A stretch of 64,000 bases of DNA, taken from the NCBI GenBank assembly GCA_014898425.1, contig RCSZ01000019.1:372001-436000 (forward strand), written 5' to 3'. This document shows positions 10,626 to 23,800 of this stretch, in pieces; the first letter of the stretch is position 1, and each line of letters starts with the position of its first letter. The notes beneath the pieces are model-generated. The model saw only the letters and a program-made list of their open reading frames with translations. It was not told the origin of the DNA and ran no database searches. The DNA is from Botryotinia globosa (lineage: Eukaryota; Ascomycota; Leotiomycetes; Helotiales; Sclerotiniaceae). Made by a program: the position numbers and the translations under genes.

Positions 10626-13550
10626 CTAAGTATAAATACTCTCCGTCCAACTATTAACCTGTAATCCCGTTTCCGCCATCGGTGCATCCTTCAGGAATTC
10701 CAATGGCATCCAAACCAAATGTCCCTTAATTTGATCCAACTTCTGTCTGATTTCCTGTGGTGGGATCATACGGTCGTAGATATGACCCGAACGAATACCC
10801 TTAGGTGGGAGGAATTTATCATAATCATCAAAGGTTTTGACTAGGGTTGGTCAGTAAGAGTGAAATTAGAGGAAAGGTAGTAAGCGGGAAATGGAGAAAG
10901 AAAATCTCATTGAGTAGTTAACTCATGATAATGATAATGATAGAAATGAAAAAAACATACCAAAATTATCCGGATCAGCATGAAACAATTGTCTAAACAT
11001 CTGAGTATTCTTCGTCGCTCTACTAACCCACATATCCCAAAGTTCATCACTTAATGGATCCTCAACAAATCCATATGTCTCCCCCTCATCATGAATATCA
11101 TTTGGAATATTCGGTGGTTGAGCATTTGGATCATCATCTGCATCCAAATCTTGTGGTAGCAGTAAACCCAAATGTTCACGCCAAAGATATTTTCTCAACG
11201 TAGATGCATGATAACCTGCTTCGTATGGCTTTCCATCCATTGTACTCTGGACTGTTCTCGTATCCGTCATGACGATTGAAAGTTCACTGTCATGAATACC
11301 TAATTGTGAACGATCGTTGAGGTTCGAACTTCCACAAATAACTGTTCTATCATCAACAATTAGAACTTTGCCGTGGATATAAAGTTCTTCTTGAATCCAG
11401 TTATCGGCCTCTCCCGCAAGATCACCTTCCCATGGCTCATCAACCAAGTTTGGTTGCATATGCATAGCATTCTTCGCCACACTATCGGTACTATTTGGTT
11501 TATGATTCGTACCAGCCGCTTCTGCCTTGGCTTCGAATTTTCTCTTAGCATCAGTTCTTCTTTCTTGAGCTTCATCTCCAGAATCATCATGATCCATAGC
11601 ATGTTCAAACTTATCCTTCAACTCATCATGCTTTTCGACTTCTTGAACTCCTTCCCCGTGAATACCAGAGTCCATAATTTCCTCTGCCTCTGCTCTTTGT
11701 ACATCTTGGTACTTGACACCGGATTCTTCCTCTTGCTTTTTGACGGCTGGAGTAACATTCAAACGATCATAAGATCGTAGGTTGAAGAAAAAGATATGTT
11801 GCTCTGGTTCAACACCTTCCTTTCTAATCTGCTCGAATATCGAATGTTCACCTCGACAAATAGATTTGTACTGGTAATCCATAATAGCTCTCGTACCTGT
11901 CGCTGCATCATCCCTGAGATCACCAGCGAAACCTGGAATAGAAGGAATCAAAATGATGACTCGGAACTTTCTACCTTCTTTTCCAGCTCTGACAACAGCA
12001 TCAACAATCGCTCTTCCAATAGTATTTCTAATTGGAGCTTGTTGATCACCCGTGGCAGTGATGAAGAATTGATTTTCGATATAAACATAATGTTGAGCGT
12101 TTCGAATCAGTTCACTATAAGCATTTTGAATGCTGTGTTCCACGAGAATACCACTCGACCAATCGGCACTACTTCGAACGACTTGAGCATGAACCGTTCC
12201 TTGCTGTCCTAATGATTTCTTACTCAATGGTGTAAGTGGATGATTGACGTAATCTCCAACTGGATGTTTTGGCCTTTGTACTCCAACCAAATCTTCATTC
12301 TCGCCATCTTTACCTTCAAGAATCAACCAATTGAATCGCTCATCACGTTTGTATTTGTCTCGTTTGACAAAGTTCCATCTCAAAACAAAATGCTCCGCGA
12401 TATCATAAACGCAATCTCCGACGACACCCATAGCAACATCATGCCAAGGCATACGTCCATATTCAGCCTTTGACAATTCATTGGCTTTCCAATCTTTGAC
12501 ATCTTGAAAATCCATAACACGGTTGTTATTGAAATCTTGTCCTGGCCAAACTTCAGTTGCGATTCCTTCTGGATGTACATCGGCAAGAGGATGTTGATGA
12601 TTGTCCCATCTTCCAAAACATAAATCTAAACCACCGATAAATGCCAAATTGTAATCAATTACAATAAACTTTTCGTGATGAGCCCAGTAAAATGTCATAT
12701 CAGCCGCATTTTCGAGAACATTATGATCAGGATGTCGCATAATTTGAATATTTCCATATCCTGGAGTTCCTTCGGGACATAAAGCTTGAAGAGCATGTTT
12801 CGTGTGCTCAGAATTACATGTAAGAGCAGCCTATCACAAAAAGTCAATCAATTAAATCTCAAGAATCTCAATCGCAACACGTACCTCAACTTCTCGATAA
12901 ACAATAACGAAAATCTTCACTCCCGCTTCTGCTCTGCGCTTAAGAATTTGATCCAAACGCCATTGTTGATTATAATATGGAGGTCGGCGCATGAATAATT
13001 CGGGAGATAACCACCAATCTGCAATATATATGGTTTCCTTTGCCGCTTCGAGCGCAACTGATACAGCCCAGAAGTAATCGCGACCATCCACATACCATTT
13101 GATATTATTTCCTGGTCTTTCCGGCGCAAACGATTCGAAACGATGAGATTCTGCGATTCTGGATCTTTTTTCGTCTGTAATCTTTTCGTGTTCTTCGTCA
13201 TGACGATGATTTGGATTGAACTATGTGAGGATTAGGATTTATTCGTAGATGAAAGGGAGAGGAAGTAGCAGAAGAAACACAAAAAGAAAGCAAAACCCAC
13301 CAAATTTCCCAACTTGCCAATCTGATGTCTATTTGCAATGGTCAATAAACAGCAAACAACAAGCATCCAACTTCCTCCCCCCCTCTTCCCCTCCTCCATT
13401 TTCAACTTACTTCTTCTGAATCAACCCAACCTTCATATCATGCAATTTCGTATCATGCAACTTCTCTCTCAAGCTCGCAAACGGATTCTTCATCTTCTCC
13501 TTCAACCCCGAAGGATTTGATCCGCCATCTGCAGGAGCAGCAGCTGACAT
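10626..13550 (-). CDS. Phospholipase D (two HKD motifs)
   Basis: Reading leftward, the exons are 13550-13411, 13328-13301 (a 28-nt microexon), 13220-12885, 12830-10961 and 10840-10626, giving 862 residues in open frame. Phospholipase D hydrolyses phosphatidylcholine-type lipids to phosphatidic acid. Both catalytic HxKxxxxD motifs are present: HHEKFIVID at about 219-227 and HGKVLIVDD at about 654-662. The entry stretch WYVDGRDYFWAVSVALE and the DWWLSPELF motif are typical of eukaryotic PLDs. There is no room for the N-terminal PX and PH domains of Spo14-type PLDs, so this is the short fungal form. Between the motifs, about residues 520-620, lies a highly charged, Glu/Asp/Lys-rich and probably disordered insert. 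The N-terminus (MSAAAPADGGSNPSGLKEKMK) is likely soluble. Neighbours suggest no pathway link. Confidence 0.93.
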
Positions 13551-14885
13551 GTTGAGCGGTGCTGGGTGAGGTATGTGTCTATCTCGTATGTGAATACTCG
13601 TCAAAGAGATAGATATGACTGTGCCGCTTGAATTGAGGTCGTGAGCCCGCACGGAAAGCTAAATCCTTTATACTTATGTATACTCGGTAGACCACAAGTC
13701 TGCGGATGTATGTCAAAGTAAGAAAACCTCAATCTTCTCGACCAGCAGAAAGGACGAAAACCTCTCCTCGAATTTGGTTTCGAGTAAACAATTGCAATTC
13801 CTTTCTTTTTTCTTGAAAATCGAATGAACGAACGAACGAACGAGGGGTTGGAATGAAATGGCGGGGCACCAGAAAGATGAACCTATTCTCCCCACTATTT
13901 TCTCCACTATTTTCTCCACTATTTCCCCCACTATTTTCCCGGAGTCGGTAAGGTTAAACCTGCCTTATCAAGCTTTGCCTTGCTTGAGTCTATGAAATAC
14001 GTCACTATACCTACCTAGGTAGTCTATGTACCACCCAAACCCTGGATTTTAAGCTTAATTTTTTGGGTTACTGAGTGAGATGTGAATCATGTGATTGTCA
14101 TGTGATATTTAAATTATTATAATAATTTATACGATCCTCTATATTTTATTTTATAATATCTTTTTATATTATATATTTTGTTCATTTTATTTCATTTTAT
14201 TCTCCTATGTAATTAATCTTACTTGACGATATCTCATAATATCAATATCCTCCATATAAGAATGTAACTTCCTTTCACTTCCCCCTTTCCACTATTTCCT
14301 CCCAAACAAACGAAATCAATCAATCCTCAACCAGTACAACAACGGGCTGAAAACAAGCTGAAAACGGGATGTACCGTCTAACAATGGCGTGGAAGCAGCC
14401 TGCCAAGAAGGACGTTCCCGCCAGATCCGAGATTCTAAAGCCGAGCCACTGGTTTATTAGTCTGAGATGGTTATATTCTAATCATAAGAATAGGATGATA
14501 TAGTTGGTCATATAATGATTCAAGTATACTTATTGTACGAATGTATCATCACGATATCAAGAAAACAAGATGTCTTTCTCGTGGTTGAGGTAACATACAA
14601 TATGTAATATGTAACGATCAAATCACATCACAACTTGTTAGTTACAAGTTATTCATCTATATCTTGCGAGTGCGGATTGGAGCAATGAGTCTTTGATAGA
14701 TAGGTACCTACCTAGAAACAGACAGATACTTCAGATACCTAGGAAATAGTACCATAGCTATACTATGTAAATTTATGATTCAAGATTGAGGTGGTTGATT
14801 TAATCTCGCTAAAGGGTACGATAAGCTATGGCTACAGTTCTTGCAAGTAGGCAAGCACTAATCTCAGAACAATGACACGTTCTTC
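13551..14885. other. Intergenic with simple repeats
   Basis: This holds the likely promoter of the phospholipase D gene. A GAAC tetranucleotide run lies near 13824-13843. Tandem CTCCACTATTTT-type 15-bp units lie at about 13888-13940. Positions 14100-14220 are AT-rich. No ORF here looks coding. Confidence 0.6.
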
Positions 14886-15923
14886 TCATTTCTTGATCGT
14901 TTCATATTCGTCTTCACCAGGAAGGTCTTTCGGAGGGGAAGGAAGTGGGCCAGGAATCTCCCCTGCAGGCGCGTTTGTGACATCGAGGACAGTCGTCAAC
15001 AGATTTCCGGACGCAACACCAGAGATTGGCTGTGGTGCATCCATCGGCCAGCTCACTGTTGCTCCACCCGCGAGTTGGAGGACAAAGCTTGGACGGAAGG
15101 TGACCCTGAAACTCCCCTTGTAGTAAAGTACTGTGACTGTGTACTTCTTCCCTGGAGGGACTCCTACCGTCATTCCCACATGCGTTTCTCGGGTCTTGGA
15201 GTACGAGCTTGATTCCATGGTCTGATCCGTCGCAGTGAATTCCGTACTGCCCTCTACTCCAATACCAAACACTTTCCCACCTACGCTGGCGGAGACACTC
15301 AGAGACTCACCCCACGTTTTTTCGGTTGTCGCAGAGTTGGTGACAGATTCTGTATCATCAATGGTGATACTTCCCTCTTTCTCACTCTGTCTGTTGTCGA
15401 GTGTGTAATTGTTGACGGAGACATCAGAGATTCCGCCTTCTGGAAACGCAAGGTAGTTCATGTTCACAACCACATGTTCGACGTTCTGAAGCACTGCAAA
15501 TCCCAGCGAGTGCACACCTGCGTTGTCCGATCTTCCAACAATTCCAATCCACAACCCGCTGTGCAAACTTGCCGGCGCAGAGTAATAAGAGCCTGGAAGT
15601 CTGGAAGGAGGCATGGCATTGAGAAGTTGACCTTTTTTGGTCCCGATCTCTATTCCCTCCATCTTTCGCCGAGGGTCAGTTGGCCCCCACGTCCTGTACG
15701 CGACGTGACTCAATTGCTCCCCGTATGAGAGGTTGAGTGTCCTCTTGGTGCCTTTCTGAACACCATACACTGGGGACGCATCACCATCAATAAAGGTGAT
15801 GCGGATGCCCATGAGGTACGTGTCTGTCCAGGTTTCAACTTTAGTAACCGGGAAGCTAGGGAAGACATAGCTGAATGCAGTTCCACCTTCGCCACCTACT
15901 TGGGTATAACGCCATGAAGACAT
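14886..15923 (-). CDS. Jacalin-like plus aerolysin-like pore-forming protein
   Basis: A single-exon gene of 345 residues beginning MSSWRYTQVGGEGG, with no signal peptide. Residues about 8-145 look like a jacalin-type beta-prism lectin: a Gly-rich opening, then VTKVETWTDTYLMGIRITF and later GIEIGTKKG. Residues about 160-320 look like an aerolysin-type beta-pore-forming module, rich in Ser/Thr and Val. They include a run of alternating polar and hydrophobic residues (TWGESLSVSASVGGKVFGIG) and the late strand YTVTVLYYKGSFRVTF. The C-terminus is a Pro-rich acidic tail. Natterin-like proteins share this lectin-plus-aerolysin plan; the fungal roles of such proteins (defence, antagonism or virulence) are mostly unsettled. 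The gene is isolated in a gene-poor stretch, so lateral transfer is possible but not shown. The assignment is by fold pattern, not by search. Confidence 0.75.
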   Translation of the reverse strand: MSSWRYTQVGGEGGTAFSYVFPSFPVTKVETWTDTYLMGIRITFIDGDASPVYGVQKGTKRTLNLSYGEQLSHVAYRTWGPTDPRRKMEGIEIGTKKGQLLNAMPPSRLPGSYYSAPASLHSGLWIGIVGRSDNAGVHSLGFAVLQNVEHVVVNMNYLAFPEGGISDVSVNNYTLDNRQSEKEGSITIDDTESVTNSATTEKTWGESLSVSASVGGKVFGIGVEGSTEFTATDQTMESSSYSKTRETHVGMTVGVPPGKKYTVTVLYYKGSFRVTFRPSFVLQLAGGATVSWPMDAPQPISGVASGNLLTTVLDVTNAPAGEIPGPLPSPPKDLPGEDEYETIKK

Positions 15924-17416
15924 TATGTACTTGGGGGGTAGATTGAGAAGTATGGAGGAAAAGAGACTTTGGTAGATCAGTTAAGGCTTGAATCGAAGGC
16001 CGAGAAATTTTGATAGCTTGATCTTCTGAGAAATTGAGCCCTCCAGTGTATATTTATAATCTGGCACACTGAGCTGGGCTCGCATAGAAAATATTACTTA
16101 TGCAACTATCATTACTGTTTATGGTTTCGTACAGTGAGATCATCGTTGACGTACTTCATTTCATTCCCCTTAGTATATTCAATACCCAATAAATATTACA
16201 GTTTATACTATCTTATTCTTAGAAGTGTTTGTCTCGACTCAGTACAACATAGTAAAAGTTCCATTGCGACAACAAAAGTCCTTTTTACTTTTTTCTGATA
16301 TTAATTATATAGTCTAAACTCCACTTTAGCACCCTGTTTTTAACAATTCAACCTATAAGGTTAGATAGCGCAAAATGAATGCATCGCTTGACGATCATTT
16401 CTACACGTCAGATTTCGAGACATGCAAGAGGAACACGTGTACAATCGCTAGTAATATCAATTCTACCATATCTACTAATTAATCACTCGGTGCCCTGCTG
16501 GTGCATATCTGCCAAAGTATGTGAGTAGGAAATCTGCACGGCATGAATATCCAGTATAGTATTGATCTCATCAGCAGTTCTTAGAAAGGAAAGATGCATT
16601 TATCAACCATTCCAATATGGGGCATGCCCTACCGCTAATCTCAGGGACCTAGATCTAAATTGTGGGGAGAGAGCCACCTGATTATCTGAATATGCAGGAG
16701 AGCTAGGTAAGTAGATCGATGCAGATAATTAGTCGCCCATTCCATCTCGGCAGCTACCCCCTAGTGTAACGCATTCCCACTTGTCCTTCGTTTCAGGTGT
16801 AAGGTGACATTATAAATATTCACCTGCATCGTAATCTTATAAATCGCGATCGATATTCTACTGTATTCCTTGTGTCGATCCGTTAATACATAAGTGACTT
16901 TGATATCCTATGATTGTTTGATGAATGATTGGCATATTGTGTTCATTTGCAAGATTCGTTCAAAGCTAGCAGGAGGACTCACTCATAGAGACAAACCGTT
17001 TGCTCTTAAATAAGATAGGTTTTTTGTAAATAAAGCAAAATGGACCTGTTAGTTTACAATAACCTGTCCGGATCTTTTCCTTTATGTAGGTAAAAAAGAC
17101 GTTTGCATAAGACTAAATCACAAAGGATCATAGTATGAGAAGACGTTGCAAAATCGTACGGTTTAAACGGCCGATGGGACTGAAGTTGTGATTACAAATG
17201 AACAAAGATCCAAGTAATATTTTGATATTAACAAGTAGTGCTGATTGTTTGTTGCTTAAAATAATATAATTAGATAGAAAGGTGCTCAACCCTCGATTTC
17301 CATATTTTTCCCACTAGGTATCTCCAATCCCTCAATTCAACACCGATAATCATTTCCCGCTCCGGAGCATATAAGATATTCTACAAATTCTTTTCAAAAT
17401 TGAAATGAGACACATA
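15924..17416. other. Intergenic, AT-rich, nothing recognised beyond a TATA box
   Basis: About 1.5 kb between two leftward genes. It carries the promoter of the aerolysin-like gene and the 3' flank of the purine permease gene. No ORF, RNA gene or clear repeat was seen. Confidence 0.55.
16051..16058 (-). promoter_or_regulatory. Candidate TATA box of the aerolysin-like gene
   Basis: TATAAATA on the minus strand, about 130 bp upstream of the start codon at 15923. Position and match suit a TATA-containing, inducible promoter. No other element was identified. Confidence 0.45.
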
Positions 17417-19458
17417 TTAAGCCAACTTCTCACCAGCCTTCGCCTCATCGATGGCACGAGTTACGGGTTGAGGTTCAACACGTGATTTATCCGCATAATC
17501 CCCAGCCGAGAAAGAACCCGCTGATGAAGTGTTGATTGGTGGATCGTCGTGCCAAAAGTCTTTCTTTCTGTTGGAAAACATTAGCATCTGATTTCGTAGT
17601 TTGAAGAATGGCTCAAGAACTTACCCTTTCGAAGCTCTTACAAGCCAAGCTGGCAGAATACCACCCTTGATCTTGTATGTCCATGGCTCCTTGAACTCCT
17701 TGTCGTGTGGTACAATACGACCACCGGAAATCTTCTCCACTACCCAAGTGGTGGTGTTAATAATCATGTAGGAAACAATACCAGCGATCAAACCGTATGC
17801 GATGGAATATGTAAATGGCATCACAGCCAATGTGATGAAAGCTGGTAGTGCATCGCCCCAATATTTCCAGTTAATATCCTTGGCAGCTTTGCACATCATG
17901 GCACCGACTATAATCAGAGTGGATCCTGTAGCCCATGGCGGAATGGAGGCAAAAATAGGCGCGAAGAAGATCGAAATAAAGAAGCAAAAGCCTGTAACCA
18001 TAGCAGTGATACCAGTTTTACCACCCTCAGAAATTCCAGCGCCGGACTCAATGAATGCCGTAACCGGTGATAGCCCGAAAAGTGAGCCGATGGAAATGCC
18101 GAAAGCTGCGTGAAAAAAATTAGTATGATTGAAGCGAAAGGAGGTAGAAAAATCTCACCATCGACAAGATATGCTACAGCTGAACCTTCAAAATCTTGAG
18201 TCTCTTCATCAATCGCTCCGGAAAAGCGTGCCATAGAATACAGTGTTCCCGTACAATCCAAAATATCAACATAGAGGAAAGTGATGAAAGCAAGACCAAA
18301 TTGGCCTGTAACGCCAGCTACGTTCCAGTCTTGTGCCACAAGTGTCTCCTGAATTCCATGGAACGTAACAACTTTCTTGAAGAAGTCAAAGTTGGCATCA
18401 CCGGTAGGATCGTTGTGTGGGAAGTAGGTGACTGAACTATTTCTCGGCCAGGAGGTGATCGCTACCAACAAAATACCAGCAATGATTGCACCCTTAACAC
18501 GATATGCCATGAGAATTGCAGTCACAAAACCACCGCAGAATATTCCAATCCACATAGTAGGCGAACGCATCTTAGTTGATCCAGGGCAAACACCGGTTTC
18601 GTCGAAAGCACTAGCGACACATCCTGCAAGCTCAAGGGGGGTAGATTGAGCCCCTGTAATGACTCCGAGACCTGCACTGTATCCAAGACCAATAATTGCT
18701 ATCCGATAGTTAGTATTGGGTTCTTTACATGCCAATATTATACTTACTCAAATATAGACCGATTCCTACACCAGAAGCGAGTTTGATGGAAGCGGGGATA
18801 ATTCTCGCTAGCCATTGTCTCAATCCAAGTAACGATAATGCCACAAACACAAAACCTTCAACAAAGACCGCAGTGAGGGCAAGTCTATATGAAACAGGCC
18901 CAAGCCCGTGAAATCCAACAACCGTGTATGTAAAGTAAGCATTCAGACCCATCCCTGGAGCCAATGCAATTGGCATGTTTGCGAATAGTCCCATACAGAA
19001 TGAGGTTAGAGCAGAGATGGCAGCAGTTCCAGTGATGAAATCCCGACGGATGACTCCAAGACAGAGATTGTAGTCAACGTCGGTGGCACAAGTAGGATCA
19101 GTCGTATCGGTACAAACGCAAGTTCCACCGCTATCGGTGAGAATGGTGGCATTAACCTGAATTCTCAATATCAGCTGATTTCGAAGACTGAGCCGACCTA
19201 ACCTGCGATGAATTTTTAAAGGGAAGGCTGTGCTCCTCGTGATCGCGAATGATTGGGTTAGGTGAAGAAAATGAAGAGACAAGAACATACAGAAATAATG
19301 TATGCCATTGCGAAGAATGTCGCCAATCCAGCACGAATTTCTGTCAGAAACCTTGACCCCTCTCTAGACTTTACATGACCAGAACCCTCAAGACGAAATC
19401 TTCTACCAACGATGCTGCCGGCAACAGCATCGTTGAGTTTGGTATCCCAACCAACCAT
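17417..19458 (-). CDS. azgA: AzgA-type hypoxanthine-adenine-guanine permease
   Basis: Reading leftward, the exons are 19458-19291, 19156-18748, 18698-18159, 18105-17625 and 17567-17417, giving 582 residues, the usual size for AzgA-like proteins. The family consists of plasma-membrane H+ symporters for adenine, guanine and hypoxanthine (known from Aspergillus AzgA). Visible family features include AGLATFFAMAYIISVNATIL near residues 44-63, the loop GGTCVCTDTTDPTC, then NMPIALAPGMGLNAYFTYTVVGFHG, and later FLYVDILDCTGTLYSMAR and GLSPVTAFIESGAGISEGGKTG. About a dozen hydrophobic helices alternate with short loops. The C-terminal tail after the last intron is hydrophilic (KKDFWHDDPP). The start is the ATG at 19458 (MVGWDTKLND); the frame before it has no better ATG. 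Its pathway role is purine salvage. Confidence 0.93.
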
Positions 19459-20873
19459 GATCAACCAGGAAATTCTCAGCGAGATAATAGAATGGAGTGT
19501 AGTTGGATCTCTGGTCGGTTCGTTCGTTCCGAAACACAGAACTCAATGGAGTCAAGACATTGTACCACAGCAATAACTATATACCCCTCTGAAATTCGCC
19601 CGCATTGAAAAGTCTTATCTTTCTGATAATAAAAAATTTGAAGATTCTATTTGTTCGTGTGGAAGTGCTGATGACCGCCAAGCAACCAAGCTGCTAACTT
19701 TTTGGCTTGGCCACTTGGCAGCTCCGATATTGGCCCTCATTTACCAGTCAGACGTTCCAAAAGATAATCCTCGCCGGACCTAGCCTCTCGATGGGCCTAG
19801 TATCATGCTAATGTGGTAAATTACCCTGGGCTGATATCGTGTTGCTTGATAATCCTTCATTATCATCTTGATACACTTCTGGTAACTCGATAGATATGGT
19901 GAGCGCTAAATAGATAACCTATCGTTTCGGACTCAATACATTGAAGTCGGTCTGCAGCTTCACGCCTACATCCGCACGTCTATAAGGGGAGTTCCGAGAA
20001 TTGGATATGCGATGGAGTATGAGATGCGGGGACTTTCAGCCTTAGAGACTTGAGGGCCTATCCGGGGGCATGGAAAGTCATCATGGCTCATGTAGGAAAT
20101 CTATCGGTGAGCAAAAGAAAGATAGCCTCAGGTTTGTGGGAACCCATCAGAAGCTCAGAACACCCGATTGCGGCAAAGTATCCGTGCATTGTTACTAAAC
20201 AACTGTCAAATCTGTACGTATGTTCATACGACTAGATCGAATGATTGTGATTGAACTTTGTTTGACAATGTATACATGTATATATGATGTGCGTAAAGGA
20301 CATGGCTTCAATGTTCTGATTGGAATATCAACTGAAGGAAATGATATCAATATCATTTGAACTCTGTAAAGAATATTAATATCAATTGTGATCAGGAAAG
20401 CAGTTGCATTGAATGTTCATATAGCAGGTAACTTTGAGATTACCTCGTAAGATTTCTGGTATCAAAAGTGTTGTATATTACACCCCATGTAGGTCGATAT
20501 ACCTCATTTTCGATAGAATATCTGGTTGGATTGGGAGGTGATGCTTCCTGTGCTGGTTCATTGGATATCAGTCTTGCTCAAAGGATGAATACAGTATGTG
20601 ATTCAAACATTGCTGTACTTCACTCATCTTCCAGAGAACTAACATTGTCGAGGGCGAAACAGAAACATTCAACAGGAATGTAAGAACCAGGCGAGCCAGA
20701 TTGGCCATTGCACGTGATACTGCACTCATGTTGAGATATGGTTAAGCGAAAAATTAAGCTCCGATGTTCCGATTTCTTAAGTTTAGCTGATGATGATAAA
20801 CTCAGTGCCACCTATGCCTTGGAGAAATTTGTGAATAGCTTCAACGCAACCCTTTCACTTACCAACCTGCGCA
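19459..20873. other. Divergent promoter region, nothing specific seen
   Basis: This region lies between the leftward permease and rightward Spf1 genes. It contains several near-palindromic GATATCAATATC-type strings around 20340-20400. The short ORFs (60-77 codons) have no protein character. Confidence 0.5.
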
Positions 20874-23800
20874 ATGGCGCCTCTAGTGGATAATCCCATG
20901 ATTGCATCCGCAACATTGCATAATCCATGTGAGTAAAATCCCACCATTCAATAGATGGTATACAATTCTAACTGATCTTAGTACCGCTCTGGTTGCATAC
21001 TTATATTTGGCCTTTCGCGATTATATGGCCTGTCTTCTTTCGATACTATCTCTCGCAAGATTTATACGATCAACATATCGGCGGGCAAGAATGGACTTTT
21101 GTGTGGTGTGGGACAATTATCACAGCGCAAAGTTTAGTATGGCTCAGCACACATTGGAATATTAACTTACGATCTCTGTTCACTTCGACATCTGCAAAGT
21201 CTGTTTCGACTGCCCAGCTCATCAAGGTTCACCCTATTACGAATGCTGGATCTGCAGATTTCTGTAAAATAGATAGAGATAATGTAGGTCGATTGTTGTT
21301 CCCCCACAATCGTCTTGACTAACTCTTTCTAAGGCTGGTGGAAAAAGCAACGTTTCTTTCCTCTTTCAAAAACGTCGATTCCTCTACGATCCATCGAAGA
21401 ATTCATTTGCCCCCTTGACATACTCAATAGATCAAGAGCCAAAGCCACTTTTGGAGACATATCAAAAGTCTAGAGGTATTGATTCGGCATCTGAGCTTTC
21501 CAGAATTCATCAACATTATGGCGACAACACTTTCGATATCCCAGTTCCCACCTTTTCAGAATTGTTTAAAGAACATGCAGTCGCACCATTCTTCGTCTTC
21601 CAAATCTTTTGTGTTGGGTTATGGATGTTGGATGATTACTGGTACTATTCCTTGTTTACCCTGGTCATGTTGGTAGGATTTGAGAGCACTGTAGTCTGGC
21701 AACGCCAAAGAACCTTGACCGAATTCCGAGGAATGAGCATCAAGCCATACGATATCTTCGTTTACCGATTGAACAAATGGGAGGAAACACAAAGCGATAA
21801 GCTTCTACCAGGAGATCTCGTTTCAGTTGGCCGGACCAAGGAGGATAGTGGTGTAGCTTGCGATATGATTTTGGTTGAAGGAAGCGCCATTGTGAACGAA
21901 GCTATGCTTTCTGGAGAAAGTACCCCACTGTTGAAAGATTCAGTACAACTCAGACCCAGTGATGCAGTCTTAGAGCCAGAAGGTCTTGACAAGAATGCGT
22001 TCCTTTATGGAGGAACAAAAGTTCTACAAATTACACATGGAAATACCGATGAAGAAAGGCCAAAGATCGCTTCGGGCGTTCCATCTCCCCCGGACAATGG
22101 TGCTATGGCCATTGTGGTAAAAACTGGATTCGAGACCTCGCAGGGAAGCTTGGTTCGAACTATGATTTATTCTACCGAGCGCGTATCTGCCAATAATGCT
22201 GAAGCATTGTTCTTCATTCTTTTCTTATTGATTTTCGCAATCGCTGCATCTTGGTACGTCTGGGATGAAGGTGTGAGAAAGGACAGAAAACGATCCAAGC
22301 TTTTGCTTGATTGCGTCTTGATTGTTACTAGTGTCGTACCCCCAGAATTACCCATGGAGCTTAGTCTTGCAGTCAACACTAGTTTGGCAGCTTTAAGTCG
22401 TTATGCTATTTATTGCACCGAACCATTCCGCATTCCATTTGCTGGGCGCGTTGATGTCGCATGTTTCGACAAGACCGGTACATTGACTGGAGAAGATTTA
22501 GTCGTTGAAGGTATTGCCGGTCTAGGTCTAGGCCATTCCGGTACTGATACCCCTCGTGAAAACGATGGTGCCCACAGCCATATCACTCCTGTCTTACAAG
22601 CTTCATTGGAGACCACATATGTGCTCGCTACGGCTCATGCCCTCGTCAAATTGGATGAGGGTGATATTGTCGGAGATCCTATGGAAAAAGCTACATTGAC
22701 TTCGTTGGGCTGGACACTTGGTCGAAATGATATTTTGTCGAGCAAGATTCAAACTGGTGCACCCTCATCTTCGGTTCAAATCAAACGCCGTTTCCAATTC
22801 TCGTCTGCCCTTAAACGTCAAAGCTCTGTCGCCTCATTGACCGCTCTCAATACCCAAACTGGTAAGAAGATTCGCTCTACATTCGTTGGTGTCAAAGGAG
22901 CTCCGGAAACCATCATGAGAATGTTGGTCAACGTTCCCGCGGATTACGAGGAAACCTACAAATACTTTACCAGGAAAGGATCCCGTGTTCTCGCTTTGGC
23001 CTACAAATATCTATCTACCGAGTCTGAACTTGGCTCTGGCAAAATCAATGATCTAAAGCGTGAAGAAGTGGAGAGCGAATTACATTTCGCTGGTTTCTTG
23101 GTCCTACATTGCCCTCTCAAGGATGACGCGAAGAAAGCTGTACAAATGCTCAATGAAAGTAGTCACCGTGTCGTTATGATTACTGGTGACAATCCTCTGA
23201 CCGCCATCCATGTTGCCAGAGAAGTTGAAATTGTGGATAGGGATGTCCTCATTCTTGATGCACCAGAACACGATGATTCAGGGGAGAAACTCGTATGGAG
23301 AAGTGTTGATGATAGTATCAGCATTCCCGTTGACCCTTCCAAGCCCATTGACAAGAACATTATCGAGAAAAATGACTTGTGTGTCACTGGTTACGCTTTG
23401 TCTAAATTCAAGGATCAATCTGCACTTTCTACCATTTACCGTTACGCATGGGTATATGCTCGTGTATCTCCAAAGCAGAAAGAAGAAATTCTTACCGGCT
23501 TGAGAGATCTTGGATATCACACTCTTATGGCTGGTGATGGAACAAACGACGTTGGAGCCTTGAAGCAAGCTCATATTGGTATTGCGTTACTCAATGGTTC
23601 ACAAGAGGATCTCAACAAGATTGCCGAACATTTCAGAAACAACAAAATGAAAGAGCTTTACGAGAAGCAATGTCAGATGATGACACGATTCAATCAACCA
23701 ACTCCTCCAGTACCCATATTGATTGCACACTTGTATCCACCAGGACCTAAAAATCCACACTACGATAAAGCTATTCAACGGGAAGCCGAGAAGAAGGGTA

